This document shows positions 46,540 to 57,058 of a stretch of DNA of 64,000 nt, in pieces (position 1 is the first letter of the stretch; each line of letters begins with the position of its first letter). This DNA comes from Ancylostoma caninum (Eukaryota > Nematoda > Chromadorea > Rhabditida > Ancylostomatidae). The notes under the pieces were generated by a model, which saw only the letters and a list, made by a program, of their open reading frames with translations, was not told the origin of the DNA and ran no database searches. Position numbers and translations under genes: made by a program. Where the stretch lies: assembly GCA_037903475.1 (NCBI GenBank), contig JBAJFG010000576.1:104804-168803 (forward strand). The letters are read 5' to 3'.

Positions 46540-47644
46540 GATTGATTGAACGATCTGTTGTGGCTTCCGCGAATAGCTGCTCAACTGTCTGAGCCTTATT
46601 AACTGCTTGCTCAAATGTAACAGGCCCATCGAGCTTAACGTAATATCTAATATCGGGCCGTAAGCGCGCAACAAATTCTTCCAGTACGCGCTCTTTTTGC
46701 ATGATCTTGGCCAGAAGTTGCGGCACGTACCAGATTGAGTAGCCTGTTGGCAAATATGGTGGCTGATTCATCTCAATTTCTTGACGACAGCTGAACAAAA
46801 GTTGGCGAGCCATATTACGTTGCTGCGGGCCCTCGAAATAATTCTTGAGGTGCTATGCGGTCGATATCTTTGCGTTCGTCCAGGGAAAGTTCTTCAATTT
46901 TTCGCGAACAACGCCATCCAATATCCTACCAAAAAGTTTGCTTTTTGCTCAGAAGTAGGTACGACGGTGCGCATGCGTAATATGTCTTCTAGTCCAGATC
47001 GAAAATTGCAGGCTTTCACCGTCTCCAGAAAATGGTGCGATTCTTGGAGAATGCCCTCCTTCGGGGCTGCACAAAGCAACAGTTGGAATGGAGTTTATAC
47101 GAGAATCAACGGCTTCAAAAGTATTGTTCAGACCTTGCAAGAGTGCGGTATTACTGTCGTTAAATTTTTGCACTAGCTGGGAAGTGGTACAGTGTGTGTC
47201 GTACCACACGTTGGTAAGTGCTTCAGATGCAGCGTCTGTTAAGTGCTTGGCATCAAGACCATGGACGACAGAAGAATCGTCCAAGTCCGTAAGGGCTGAC
47301 GTAAGAGGCGCTACCATCTTAGAGGGGTTGGGGGCTTCGGTTGGAGTGTCCTCTACGGGAACATGAGAAGCGGATGCAGCTGTAGAATGGCTGCCTGCGA
47401 CCGAAGCTTCAGCGAATGGGCGCGAGAACGAGTGACTGGTGGACCCATGACAAAAGAAGAAAGGAAGACTGTGCCATTCCTCCATCCACGGGGGAGAAGC
47501 CGTATAAATACTAGGCAGCGACGGAGTATAACCAAAAATAAATGAAGATATCTGAAGAGATGTTTTGGGAATACAGAAAAGCTGATGCTTTGTAATGAGA
47601 AAAATGGAGGGGGAGGTGATCAACATGTCAAGAACGGGACTCAT
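46540..47644 (-). pseudogene. gag-like region of the LTR element
   Basis: Nematode LTR-element gag marks are present in three frames in order: SALTDLDDSS and APFSGDGE (47644-46980), then LRMRTVVPTSEQKANFL, a PQQRNMARQLLFSCRQE-like block, and KERVLEEFVARLRPDIRYY followed by FEQAVNKAQTVEQLF (46813-46540). This is the capsid-like gag core with its Arg/Asp/Tyr block. At least two frame changes (near 46985 and near 46840) make it non-functional as read. No zinc knuckle is seen downstream; the helicase-containing region follows instead. Confidence 0.7.
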
Positions 47645-48496
47645 CAGACTGTACGATCAAGGCTTGGGAGAAGCTGATCGTGCGCATGTTGATATTTGCT
47701 GGTCTGATGCGAATTGCTGATAAAAGGACGACTGTTCTGCGCATGAGAAAATGTAATTGCAAATGAATAATGTGAAAGAGAGGAGATCATGATCATTCTA
47801 ACCGTGAAAAAATTTATTGCATGCATTTAGTGCGCTGAATCCCATATCGCTTGTTCAACACAACTATCGCGATGTTAGCAAGGAAACCGGACGGCGCGTA
47901 TACCCAAGTATTGTCTTGCTACTAATGTGGACCACATGTATCAACCATATTTATGCATATTAACGTTATACCGAAGAGAAAAACTCGAGAAAACCACGTA
48001 AAAATAATTCTTTTCCGTTTCACGACCCCGGGGTGATTCATTTCTACTGCGCCCTTAACTTCATTCATTCAAACTCTCAGAGGATCCTCAAAAGATCAAC
48101 ACAAAGAAAAAAATGTTCGCGAACATGCTCCGTCGAAAGAGTGGGCGTCGCGTAGCGGCGCCAGACAGAGGGACGCTAGGATGAGAGTGAAGAGGCATCC
48201 GAGAAGCAGAAAAGATTCAAACAGGAAGGAAATGATTCAAGGAGCAAAATTTTGGTGTAAAATGGGAATTTTTTAGCTAACGAAAGTCTAGTGAGGGAGA
48301 ACTACCCAAATGGAGGGGTATTCTAGATGAATTACCTACAGTAGGGTGGGTAAAAGGAATTTGTCTGCCTCTTTCCAAAAATAATTCAATGTTCCTATCG
48401 TGAGCAATGCATGATTGGCCAGATCTGCATATGCTCAGCCAAAAGAGGGAAAGATCGGGACCTAATGAGCTTTTTAGGAAAAAAAGGAGGTACTTA
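47645..48496 (-). other. Untranslated leader of the LTR element
   Basis: Lies between the primer-binding region and the gag-like region. No conserved frame was recognised. It contains a GC-rich patch (48145-48175) and short low-complexity stretches. Confidence 0.5.
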
Positions 48497-48514
48497 CCCC
48501 GCTCGCTGCTACCC
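48497..48514 (-). promoter_or_regulatory. Candidate primer-binding site (tRNA-Ser-like)
   Basis: Immediately inside the 5' LTR the minus strand reads GGGTAGCAGCGAGCGGGG. The core GCAGCGAGC would pair with the 3' acceptor/T-arm of many eukaryotic serine tRNAs. The usual leading TGG is imperfect. Recalled tRNA pattern only; the species' own tRNAs were not compared. Confidence 0.35.
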
Positions 48515-48924
48515 GTAAACGAGGACGGTGATGCAAATATATTAGACCCAGCGTTCACTAACAGTTTATTCTTATGACAGCAATACATAGCCTATATAAT
48601 ACAGTTGTATACAATACGGCAATACATCATAGGGAGTGATGGCGTGGTGAGTTCCTTCGGTGGGCTCAACGACCCCGAGCGTCGGACGTCCTGCGGATGG
48701 TAGTGATGGTCTGGCGAATGCCGTCTGCGCAGTTGGTCCGTCTTGCTCCAGCTTCGTCCCTCGGCCTTTTGAATGGTTGCGCGATCATCGATTTGCCTTG
48801 AATGCATCAAGCTATCAAAACATTCCTCGATCGGCATGCAACTTAGAGTTTCTTTGGACTCTCTCACTCTCTCTCATTGCAGGCTTGGGATGTGAGCGAG
48901 GTTCTTGAACTGAAATCACTTACA
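48515..48924 (-). repeat. 5' LTR (right copy)
   Basis: 410 bp, matching 43416-43890 over its whole length apart from the microsatellite expansion and scattered substitutions. Its outer end on the plus strand is CACTTACA, directly followed by LINE sequence. Confidence 0.85.
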
Positions 48925-49562
48925 GTTTTCTGCCAGCTTTAGAGCGAGCGACTAGAGATGCACCGTCTATGCCTTGATTGAAGATAATCATGCAAGCACT
49001 TTTTGAGAGATTCACCTAAATATCATGGAGTTGCCACGAAATAAGAGATTCTCTAGTGACGTTTTTAAAGTTTCAACAAATTGACAACATTTTCACCAAA
49101 TTTCAACAATTTTTATCTGCATCCGAGTAAGTACCGTATACTTTGATATCGTCAGCATGAGCAACTACTCTAATCCTATTGCTCACAGCTAAGACAGACG
49201 AGAGCTCCTCAGAGTAAATGATATAAAGAAGTGGAGAGAGGACCCCACCTTGTGGAACTCCGCTGGTTGCACGAAACGTAGATTAGATAGCAGCATCAAA
49301 TCGCACAGAAAAGTTCTTTCAGACAGATATGATATAATCCATTTGAGAATCGTATTTCGGATTCCGACTTCGTGAAGTTTTTGAACTAGTTTGGAGATGT
49401 TAAAACGATCAAAAGCTTTGGAAAGATCGAAGAAAATGACATTCGTGCATACTCTCTTCGAAACAGCTTTTTTCCAGTAGTATTCACAAACAAGCAGTCG
49501 TAAGGTTGTTGATGAACCTTCCAAAAAGCAGTACCGCTCAGCCGGCACGATGTATGACACTG

Positions 49563-49725
49563 CCAACTAATTTGTCCTCGCAAAAATGCAAAGTAGAGAA
49601 TGAATGGCAGAACCCGAACGCTTCCAGTTATGCCACCATTTCATTTTCACTGTGCCATGCCCCGAACGGTCCAGATTGTGGCCACTCATTCCCAACTTGC
49701 ATTTTTACGCGGACAAATTAGTTGG
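49563..49725. mobile_element. Small MITE nested in the LINE
   Basis: The ends are CCAACTAATTTGTCC and GGACAAATTAGTTGG, with the match resuming as GCAAAAATGCAA against TTGCATTTTTACGC. The 163-bp element splits the LINE polymerase frame just before the FLEGSSTT block, so it entered after the LINE. No coding capacity. Confidence 0.8.
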
Positions 49726-50269
49726 TAGCATCATATATGCTCTAGCACGCAGTAATCAAGCAGCTCGTTTCTGATAACATTTTCGGCAGTTTTACAAACA
49801 GCAGGGTTTATGAGTATTGGGCGGAAAACATTCAATCGAGAAGCAATACCTTCATTTGGAATATGAATAACAATACCGTGTTCCCAAACTCCGGGAAATT
49901 TGCCAATTCTCAGTGAAAGACTGCTTATCATCGAGATTGGTAGTGAAAAGTGCTCTGCACAACGTTTAAGAACAATCTGAGTATGCCATCACTAGCACGA
50001 AAAGTTGAGGGTTTAAGCTTTCTCAGCAAAGGCAAAAGCTCATGTGGAGAAATCACGAGGGTGTAGAACATGAGAAATGAGTGTCCTCATTAAAGCGGGA
50101 AATCTGTTCATAACTGCTCACATGGAAGATGTGGCAATATGAGATGCAAAACTCTTAGCTTTTTCTTCGTCTGTCCCATACCTCAAACCGTTTTCGTCAA
50201 CGAACGTTCGTGATGCATTCCGTGCTTTCAAGAGTGGGCAAATAGTGAGCAAGGACTTATTTGTGCCTT

Positions 50270-50381
50270 TTTGCCTCTGTGAGCCTGCAACTTTTCTTAC
50301 GTGTGTATCAATTTGGATAGACACCTTTGCCTCTGTGAGCCTGCAACTTTTCTTACGTGTGTATCAATTTGGATAGACACC
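50270..50381. repeat. Exact 56-bp tandem duplication
   Basis: 50270-50325 and 50326-50381 read the same, starting TTTGCCTCTGTGAGCCTGCA. It lies in the 5' remnant of the LINE. Fifty-six is not a multiple of three, so it would shift the frame. No difference is seen between copies, so it is recent. Confidence 0.9.
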
Positions 50382-50600
50382 TTGTGTACTCTCCAGAATT
50401 ATATGGATCGTCTAGGAGCGAAAAAGTCTGTTGCAAAGCTTGAAAAAGCTGATAATATGTCACGGATAACCACTCATAGCCACTTCTTTAGTTTTATAGG
50501 GATGAAACGTGAGAAAAGTGAATGCAACGTGAAGGCAAAGCCATGGTATACCTCATCCTTGAGGCGTCGTCAAGAAATGCCCACCAATCGATATTGCTAA

Positions 50601-51344
50601 GTGTTAATGGTAATAGTGTATTATTCCTGCCTCCCATGTTGTCCATCTTTGGAGAAAAGAAATCTTGACACATGACTAGAAGATCTTCAGCTCTTAACGG
50701 TGTGTTTTTTTAAGCGCATTTATAGTTAAGGAGCAATGGAAGACGAGGTTCTCAAAGTGGTGGATCTTGACGACCGCTATAAACTTCAAAGTCTTTACTC
50801 CTCCAAGAATAAAGGAGCTTCTTTGGCATGCATGCACTCGATCGTTCTAGCTTATTCGTAGAACAGAGCATAACTAGTAAGCAACGACTGTATTTTCAAT
50901 TTGAGAGACTTATACCGTCGCTGGATCAGTGCTTTCTCACAAGGAAACAACTCCTGAAGATCCACAACCGCCATTCAAAATCGATCTCGTGGGGTTGTTC
51001 TGAAAGGACATCATAGCCATACTTGCGATATGCATTCTCGTCCGGCTTCATCAGGATAAGGTCATATCCCGCCGTCTGAGTCTCGGACGACTGCCAATAT
51101 CTGTCCGTTAGCATCCCCGTATTACTGGTCTCCTAGACGCCACCTCGTCCAACAAGAGCAATAACGGAGGGAGGCGTCTCTAGCTTTCATGTTGAATCCG
51201 ACTGCACAACCCTTACATCAAGAAGCCTTCCCAGTTGTAGCTTGCGGAGTTCTTCTGGTAGTTCTCTGCCGTTGTTATGTTGATGAGAAGAGCGTTGAAG
51301 CTGCGTATTGAGAGGTTTGAAAAAGGAACAATAACACAATTTAT
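50601..51344. other. No gene or defined repeat recognised
   Basis: Moderately AT-rich DNA between the LINE and the first composite repeat. Short frames on both strands lack family features. Confidence 0.4.
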
Positions 51345-52400
51345 ACTAGGCTAGCGCCCCTTCGGGAAGCTAGAAAGTGGGGTGGGGCAGCCACTTGAGG
51401 CAGGTAGAAAAGCTTCACACATGTGAAATACTTAGAAAATTAACAAAGAAGCAAAATTAATAATTAACTGAGCTCAAATACGGAATTCTCCTTGCAAATT
51501 GCGTATTTTCCACCAGACTGGCCGCCTCGTCGACACCGGGCCTCCACATTTCTCGTGATCATTATCTTCCTAGTCACACATCTGCATGTAAAATATTTCC
51601 CGACTACCTACTGTTTTTTTTGACACTGCATTCATTCAACGCCTAATGACTCGTTATGACCAGCCACTCGCAACTCTGCACAGGAGCATCTCCCAGATTG
51701 CTTTAAAACTTGTGTACAGCTCAATGTAACAAATGTAGTGTGAATAATCACCTTTTCCACACTAATGGGCTACGGCAGACCTATTTTCCATCCATGGACC
51801 CGTGTAATGGCGATTTGCTGACTATTGGCCACGGCGACTCGTTCTCCAAAACACGAGTATACGGGTTCACGGATGGAGAATGGGCCTGTCACGGCGCAAT
51901 CGTGAGGGAAACTCCAGGATACGGATTTTCCATCAGTGGGCCCGTATACTGGCGTTTTACGCACTATTGGGCCACGGCGTACCCATTCTCCATCCGTGGA
52001 ACAGTATCCTGGCGTTCTCCCGCCTTTTGGCCACTGCAGGCCCATCTTCCACTCGTGGACCCGTATCCTGAAGTTTTCCCTACAATTGGGCCATAGCGGA
52101 CCCATTCTCTATCCTTGGAAAAGTATCCTGGCGTTTTTCTTCCTATTGGCCACGACCCTTCTCGATTCATGGATACGTATATGGCGCTTCCCCACTATTG
52201 GGCCAGAGCAGACCCATTTTCCACCCGTGGGCCCTTATCCTAGTGTTTTCCCTAACATTGGCCACGGCAGACCCATCCTCCATTCGTGGAGCGTATACTG
52301 GCGTTTTCCCACGACTGGGCCACGGCGGGACCCTTCCTCGATCAGTGTGCACCTATCCTTTTGATTTAGTGTTTTTTTTCTGAACTATGGAGCCCCGACA
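51345..52400. repeat. Composite repeat copy A with 60-bp minisatellite
   Basis: The unit opens with TTATACTAGGCTAGCGCCCC and the box AGAAAGTGGGGTGGGGCAGCC, continues with about 350 bp of unique-looking sequence, and then carries about ten imperfect copies of a ~60-bp unit (51775-52370). The unit reads like CCCGTATCCTGGCGTTTTCC, ACTATTGGGCCACGGCGGAC, CCATTCTCCATCCGTGGA. Copy B (52815-53730) repeats the same order. Because the unit is near 60 bp, long frames stay open on both strands; they are not genes. Confidence 0.8.
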
Positions 52401-52814
52401 AACCAGTCCGTCATCAATACACTCGCACTTCTTGTAATAACGACGTTGCTTAAACCAAAGGAGCAGGAATGACAATTTAACGACCATTCACTGTATTTGC
52501 CAAACGTTGCCCGACTTAACCAAAACTATTTCCAGAGACTAACGACCACAACTGTTCTTAGGGATTGACCACATTTCTCACTGGAAAAATGAATAGTTCT
52601 CAACATGGTGTTGAAAACACCCCTCGCTATCTATAGTTGCTTGCTTTAGATGCTTCCAATCTGGTGGCGCACCCAAGCTAGCGTTAGGATAGCAATGCTG
52701 TGCCGATAGAATAGGGGCATATTTGGATTGCTTGTATCGCACCTTATTCGGGGAAAAAAACTCAAAATTTTCTCATTCAAAATCCGACATTCCATACTTG
52801 AATATCTAATGTGT

Positions 52815-53730
52815 TTATACTAGCGCCCCTTCGGGACGCTAGAAAGTGGGGTGGGGCAGCCATCTGAGGTATGTGCAAAAGGTTCACACGTGTGAAATGC
52901 TTAAAAAATCAGCAAACAAGCAAAGCTAATCATTGGCTGAGCTCGAATACGAAATTCTCCTTATGAGTTGCGTATACTCTATGGGTCTGGCCGCTTCGAG
53001 TCCAACGTCGGGCTTCGAGTCTTCTCGCCATCCTAGCCTTGCTTGCAAGTTCTTAACCACGCACCTACATGTAAAGCTAATTTCCGATGCACTGATAATA
53101 CCTGCTCTTTTTTGTCACATTTCTTACATACCTATGGATCCGCTATGAACAACCAACAGAGAGGAAGAAGAGATGGTCGACTGAGACATGACTGAGCGCG
53201 TAGCGTGCCCCTACTCCATCGGCAGACATGCATCTTGGCGTTTGCCCCACTACTGGGCCACGGCGGACCCATTCTCCATCAGCGCCCCCGTATCCTGGCG
53301 CTTATCCCACTGTTGGGCCAGGCAGACCCATCCTCCATTTGTGGATCTGTATCCTGGCGTTCTTCCCACTACTGAGCCAGCGCAGACCCAATCCATCGGT
53401 GGGACTCGTATCTCGGCCCTTTCCCACTAATCGGCCCCTTGCGGGCCCAGTCTCCATCCATGGACCCGTATCCTAGCGCTTTCTCCGGTATTGGGCCAGA
53501 GCAAACCCAATCCTCATTCGTGGATTCGTTGCCTGGCATTTCCCCGTTGAGACTCAATCTCCATCGATGGACCTGCCGTTTTACCAGTGTTGGGCGACGG
53601 CGAACGCTTTCTCCATCGATGGACCCGTATCCTGCCGTTTTTCCACTACTGGGCCACGGCGGACTCTTTCTCGATTGGTGGATACCTATCATGATGTTTT
53701 TCTGGACTACGGGGCCCCGGCTCATCTGTC
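52815..53730. repeat. Composite repeat copy B with 58-60-bp minisatellite
   Basis: Same layout as copy A: an intact hairpin start TAGCGCCCCTTCGGGACGCT (stem TAGCG/CGCTA plus an inner CCC/GGG), the AGAAAGTGGGGTGGGG box, a diverged middle and a minisatellite at 53215-53725. Both copies end in a related GGGGCCCCGG / GGAGCCCCGA block. It may be a non-autonomous mobile unit present twice, or a local duplication about 1.47 kb apart. Confidence 0.8.
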
Positions 53731-56700
53731 TTTAGAAAATTTGATCAACTGCACAAGTTGCACAACTGGTTTCTGAGAATGTCGCAACAGCTTATGATGA
53801 CGCGTTCTTCATCCTGTGTATTTGATTGTACATCTTAAAAACAGACGGATCTTTAAGCTGCATAGTCCCCAAGGGACCTCAAAGAGAGGTGTGCAAGGAG
53901 CATATCCCAAGTGAGGACACCGTGTGAATCCTTCGATACATCCTTCACGGTACGCACACTTCTTTTTGAAGTGCTTATGCTCCACTATTTCAAAGCTGAG
54001 TGAAGTCAACAACAAAGCTCCAGCAGAGGGGCGACTCTGCTCCGTACATTGCTGCCACGCATCGTCAAATCGTTGTAAACAGTGTCTAGCCTGGAGGGCT
54101 CGAGACCGCTAGCCGGCGGTCCCGCAGCGAAATCCCGAATGCACCCGACTTCCTCTACGTCTATGCACGTATGACGAAACATCGGCCGGACGCCCCATCA
54201 ACTTCGCATCCTCGCGAGGCACAGTCTATAACTGAGTTTCACGGCGACCGCATGCGATCACGTGCTAGTCCCTCACGTCTGCGCTCTAGAAAATTTTGTT
54301 GCACTACCATGATTTACATAAGAGGATTTATATTTCATCGAGCCATAAGAAATCCAGATGGCACATCACCAAATGGAGGTGTAGCCCAGGGTGCCTCGAA
54401 CGAAATGGATAGAGCTCGCTAAGTGATGTACTTGGGAATGATGATCATATGAACCTTCAAAAAGGCCTAACATCCAATTTGACAATAGTCTACCATTGTA
54501 GATGTGTTGTTAGGTGCATGTACGGGGTAAAGCTCTTTTTGCACAAGCTGATACCATAGAAATGGATTAGATTCTTGTGAAATGTCGTCGCAATACAGGA
54601 AGGAAAACTACTAAGGTCAGAAACTCAACATCAATATGTGCAATTATTCGTTACTGCTACCCAAACGATAAAGGTAATACAGCCGACTGCGCGCCAAGCT
54701 GAGCACGCTCAGCTCTGCAATGTCATAGTTCCATAAAGAAGGCAAGGGTTCCTTTGTACTTCTGGAGTACGTTGGCCACCAGTGGAATTGAAATTTCCGA
54801 ATGTGAAATTTTGCGAACAGTTGAGGGACTTCTAAGGAAGCAAGCACGGAATTGCAGAGCAGTTAGCGAATATATGCCGGAATGGTTAGAGTCATAGGAA
54901 TCGAAGGGAATCGTGTGTCGGAGTGTAAGAAGTGGGAAGGATTCGCTATGAGAAAAAAGCAAATGCGTTCTTATGGTTGTCTGACCTTTCCCTCGGAAAA
55001 TAGATATCTATTGCATCATTCTAAGCTGATTTCGGCTTGGATGAGTGCTCTTCAGTACCATTAATGATTATTTGACATTTTCGTTGCTGTTGTTATCCTT
55101 TGCATATACAGTGCTGGCCGGAAAGAAATCGCCTTCTGAACTTTTGTTCATAACCTCTTTGAATAAGCTTGAAATGCAAAATTCTGGGGAACGACGCAGC
55201 CACTTAATGCTGATGCATAGAGTTACTAATATTCAAAGAAGGTAGGAAGACCGCTCTTATGCATCAAGTAGTCCAGCCTTGGCACTATCAGGCTTTCTAG
55301 AAAGGTCTTCTCGAAAGAATAAAATGAAAAAAAAAACCGAAGTCAACATGAACTCATAGATACAATTTTGGCTGAGCTGACGTGATGTCGTTCCAACATT
55401 AAATTTGGATCTTCGCGAAAATGCGTGTCCAGTTTAGTTTTATAGTTTTGCCACCTTATTGCTAATCGTACAGATATTCTATGTTGTAAACACTAAACAT
55501 CACAACAATTACTTACTACAACAACGCAAGCGAATAGCATTCTTTGCAAGCTTCTTGTCTGCAATCTCGTCGGTTGCATCATCAATATGTACATAGCAAC
55601 TTGTTCTTCGTTTACATACATCCTCCTTGATTGCTGAGATGCGTTTCTTATGAGGCGAGGTCGAATGAAATCAGTTGAAATTTCTACGATTTCCTCCATC
55701 CCAAAGAAATTCAAAATGGACCTGGTACGTAGAATTAGCGACGGGAGTGAGAAAGATATGTATCAGCTTTGAGATTGGATCGCTTGGATCGCCCTCCATC
55801 AGCCATTGCTACTACCTTTTGCTTTCCATTGTGGATAACGAAAACCGCTGCCGTCAACCTTCATACCGTATCCAAATGACAGCGTTACGTTATATTTGGC
55901 TCGAAAACAGTTCTATGTACATACGTTCAAGAAGATAACAGTACGGTTGGTTGACTCAGATTCCTTCCCGTCACAACAATGACTCAGTGTTTGCTACCAC
56001 AGACTTTTCTTTGTAGGCGTTTTAAGATACATTTTTGCAGTGGCAAAAAACTCAATTACGGCTGTGAGGGCTTTGACGAAGGCGTCATCGTCCAGCATAT
56101 ATAGGAAACGATATTGTTGATAATGATTCGCCTCCACTGCTCCTACTGCAACCAGACAGTGCCTGAACAAGTTTCCCATCTAATCATTATGCTCGAGGCC
56201 GACAAGAATCAAATAACTCAATCAATTTATTTATAAATTCAGAGTGCGATTAAAAAAAATTCGAATGTTGGGTGGTGAAATACACCTCGCTATCATTTCT
56301 CTATGGCTAATCTTCTATCCCTCTTCTTGATATTTTTTGAGTTTCGACTTATTCCAAATCGAATTTTGGAATTCTATATGCGTGATATATCCAACGGACT
56401 ATTCGCTCTTGAGTAATATAATCGCTGTATGACAGCTTTTTGATGATTGCTGGTCTCTCACCATTTTCCTTCATAATACTGGAGACAATTCTTTCCCTGG
56501 TTTCGGCTTCTCCATGGGCTAGCAGATGACAAGGAGATGTCAACAGATTTACGTGTGGAAAACTGTTGCCAATTTTTCACATTTTTCACAACTGAAGAGG
56601 GGAGGGTCAATGATTACGCATGTTTTGACGAGCGATAACTTCTGTTCCAAATTGATACGAACAACCTGTAAATTACTAGTTCTATTGAAGTAATTTAACG

Positions 56701-57050
56701 TGGGGTTGAAAGAGATTTTTGCTGCATTTCTCCAAGTTTCGATGGCTCACAGGACAGTGCATCTATTGTAATTTGCCGCTCCCGAGCGAAGCCTCCGCTG
56801 TGCAAAGGATTTTATCCGAATTCGGAGAAGGTGAAGTTTTCGCTCATAAGAGATCTCTGAAATTTCGCTGATTATAGCACTGCACAGAAAAGAAAGCCTC
56901 AGAAGTCTGGTTGGCCAAGGTAAATAAACGCTTTGTAGTGTTCCCTATCCATCCAATACTTCATGACTTAACTGAGCTGGCAAACGGCGCAGCACAACTT
57001 TTCTCGGAGAGCACTTGCATTCTGATTCACTTTATTAGACCATACTTTCA
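53731..57050. other. Intergenic DNA, no confident gene
   Basis: Several frames are locally open (54171-54422 plus, 55045-55245 plus, 55493-55714 minus, 55994-56179 minus, 56349-56543 minus), but none shows a family signature or splice-consistent partners. The plus-strand frame near 55060-55245 has a hydrophobic stretch followed by a basic segment and could be a very decayed receptor fragment, but this is not supportable. Confidence 0.4.
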
Positions 57051-57051
57051 G
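57040..57051 (+). promoter_or_regulatory. Candidate spliced-leader acceptor of the srh gene
   Basis: CCATACTTTCAG ends 7 bases before the chemoreceptor ATG, with no coding exon upstream in phase. It fits nematode trans-splicing; a 5' UTR intron is the alternative. Confidence 0.5.
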
Positions 57052-57058
57052 GCATCCA

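Larger units (their letters stand above)
43416..48924 (-). mobile_element. LTR retroelement carrying gag-like and helicase-like regions, no pol found
   Basis: Direct repeats 43416-43890 and 48515-48924 bound a 5.5-kb element read on the minus strand. LTRs begin TGTAAGTGAT on that strand. A polypurine tract (AAAGAGGGGAGG) directly precedes the 3' LTR and a candidate primer site follows the 5' LTR. In transcription order the inside holds a leader (about 47645-48514), a gag-like region (46540-47644), then a coding region ending in an SF1 helicase domain (44093-46380). I searched the minus-strand frames for RT (YxDD), RNase H, integrase and protease marks and saw none. Both flanks are halves of one LINE, which proves insertion. 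It is either a non-autonomous element mobilised in trans or a new element type that captured a host helicase. Confidence 0.8.
48925..50600 (-). pseudogene. CR1-like LINE, 5' part (reverse transcriptase)
   Basis: In order on the minus strand: LLKARNASRTFVDENGLRYG, then SLRIGKFPGVWEHGIVIHIP, ASRLNVFRPI, AVCKTAENVIRNEL, then FLEGSSTTLRLL, NVIFFDLSKAFDR and HEVGIRNTILKWIISYLSER, then an HADDIKVYG polymerase motif (the YADD-type box, here HADD). These are successive reverse-transcriptase blocks of a non-LTR element. Stops, frame changes, a nested MITE (49563-49725) and a 56-bp duplication (50270-50381) show decay. The endonuclease half was not found; the upstream edge at about 50600 is uncertain. 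Confidence 0.8.

Noticed and set aside
43416..48924. The helicase-bearing element as a Helitron
   Set aside because: The helicase is UPF1-like SF1 rather than Pif1-like; no Rep HUH motif is seen; the element has LTRs, a polypurine tract and gag-like sequence.
51710..52383. Long overlapping open frames on both strands (and again at 53188-53776)
   Set aside because: They are produced by the ~60-bp minisatellite unit: 60 is a multiple of three, so any frame without a stop in one unit stays open. The translated text is a 20-residue repeat with no signal peptide or family match.
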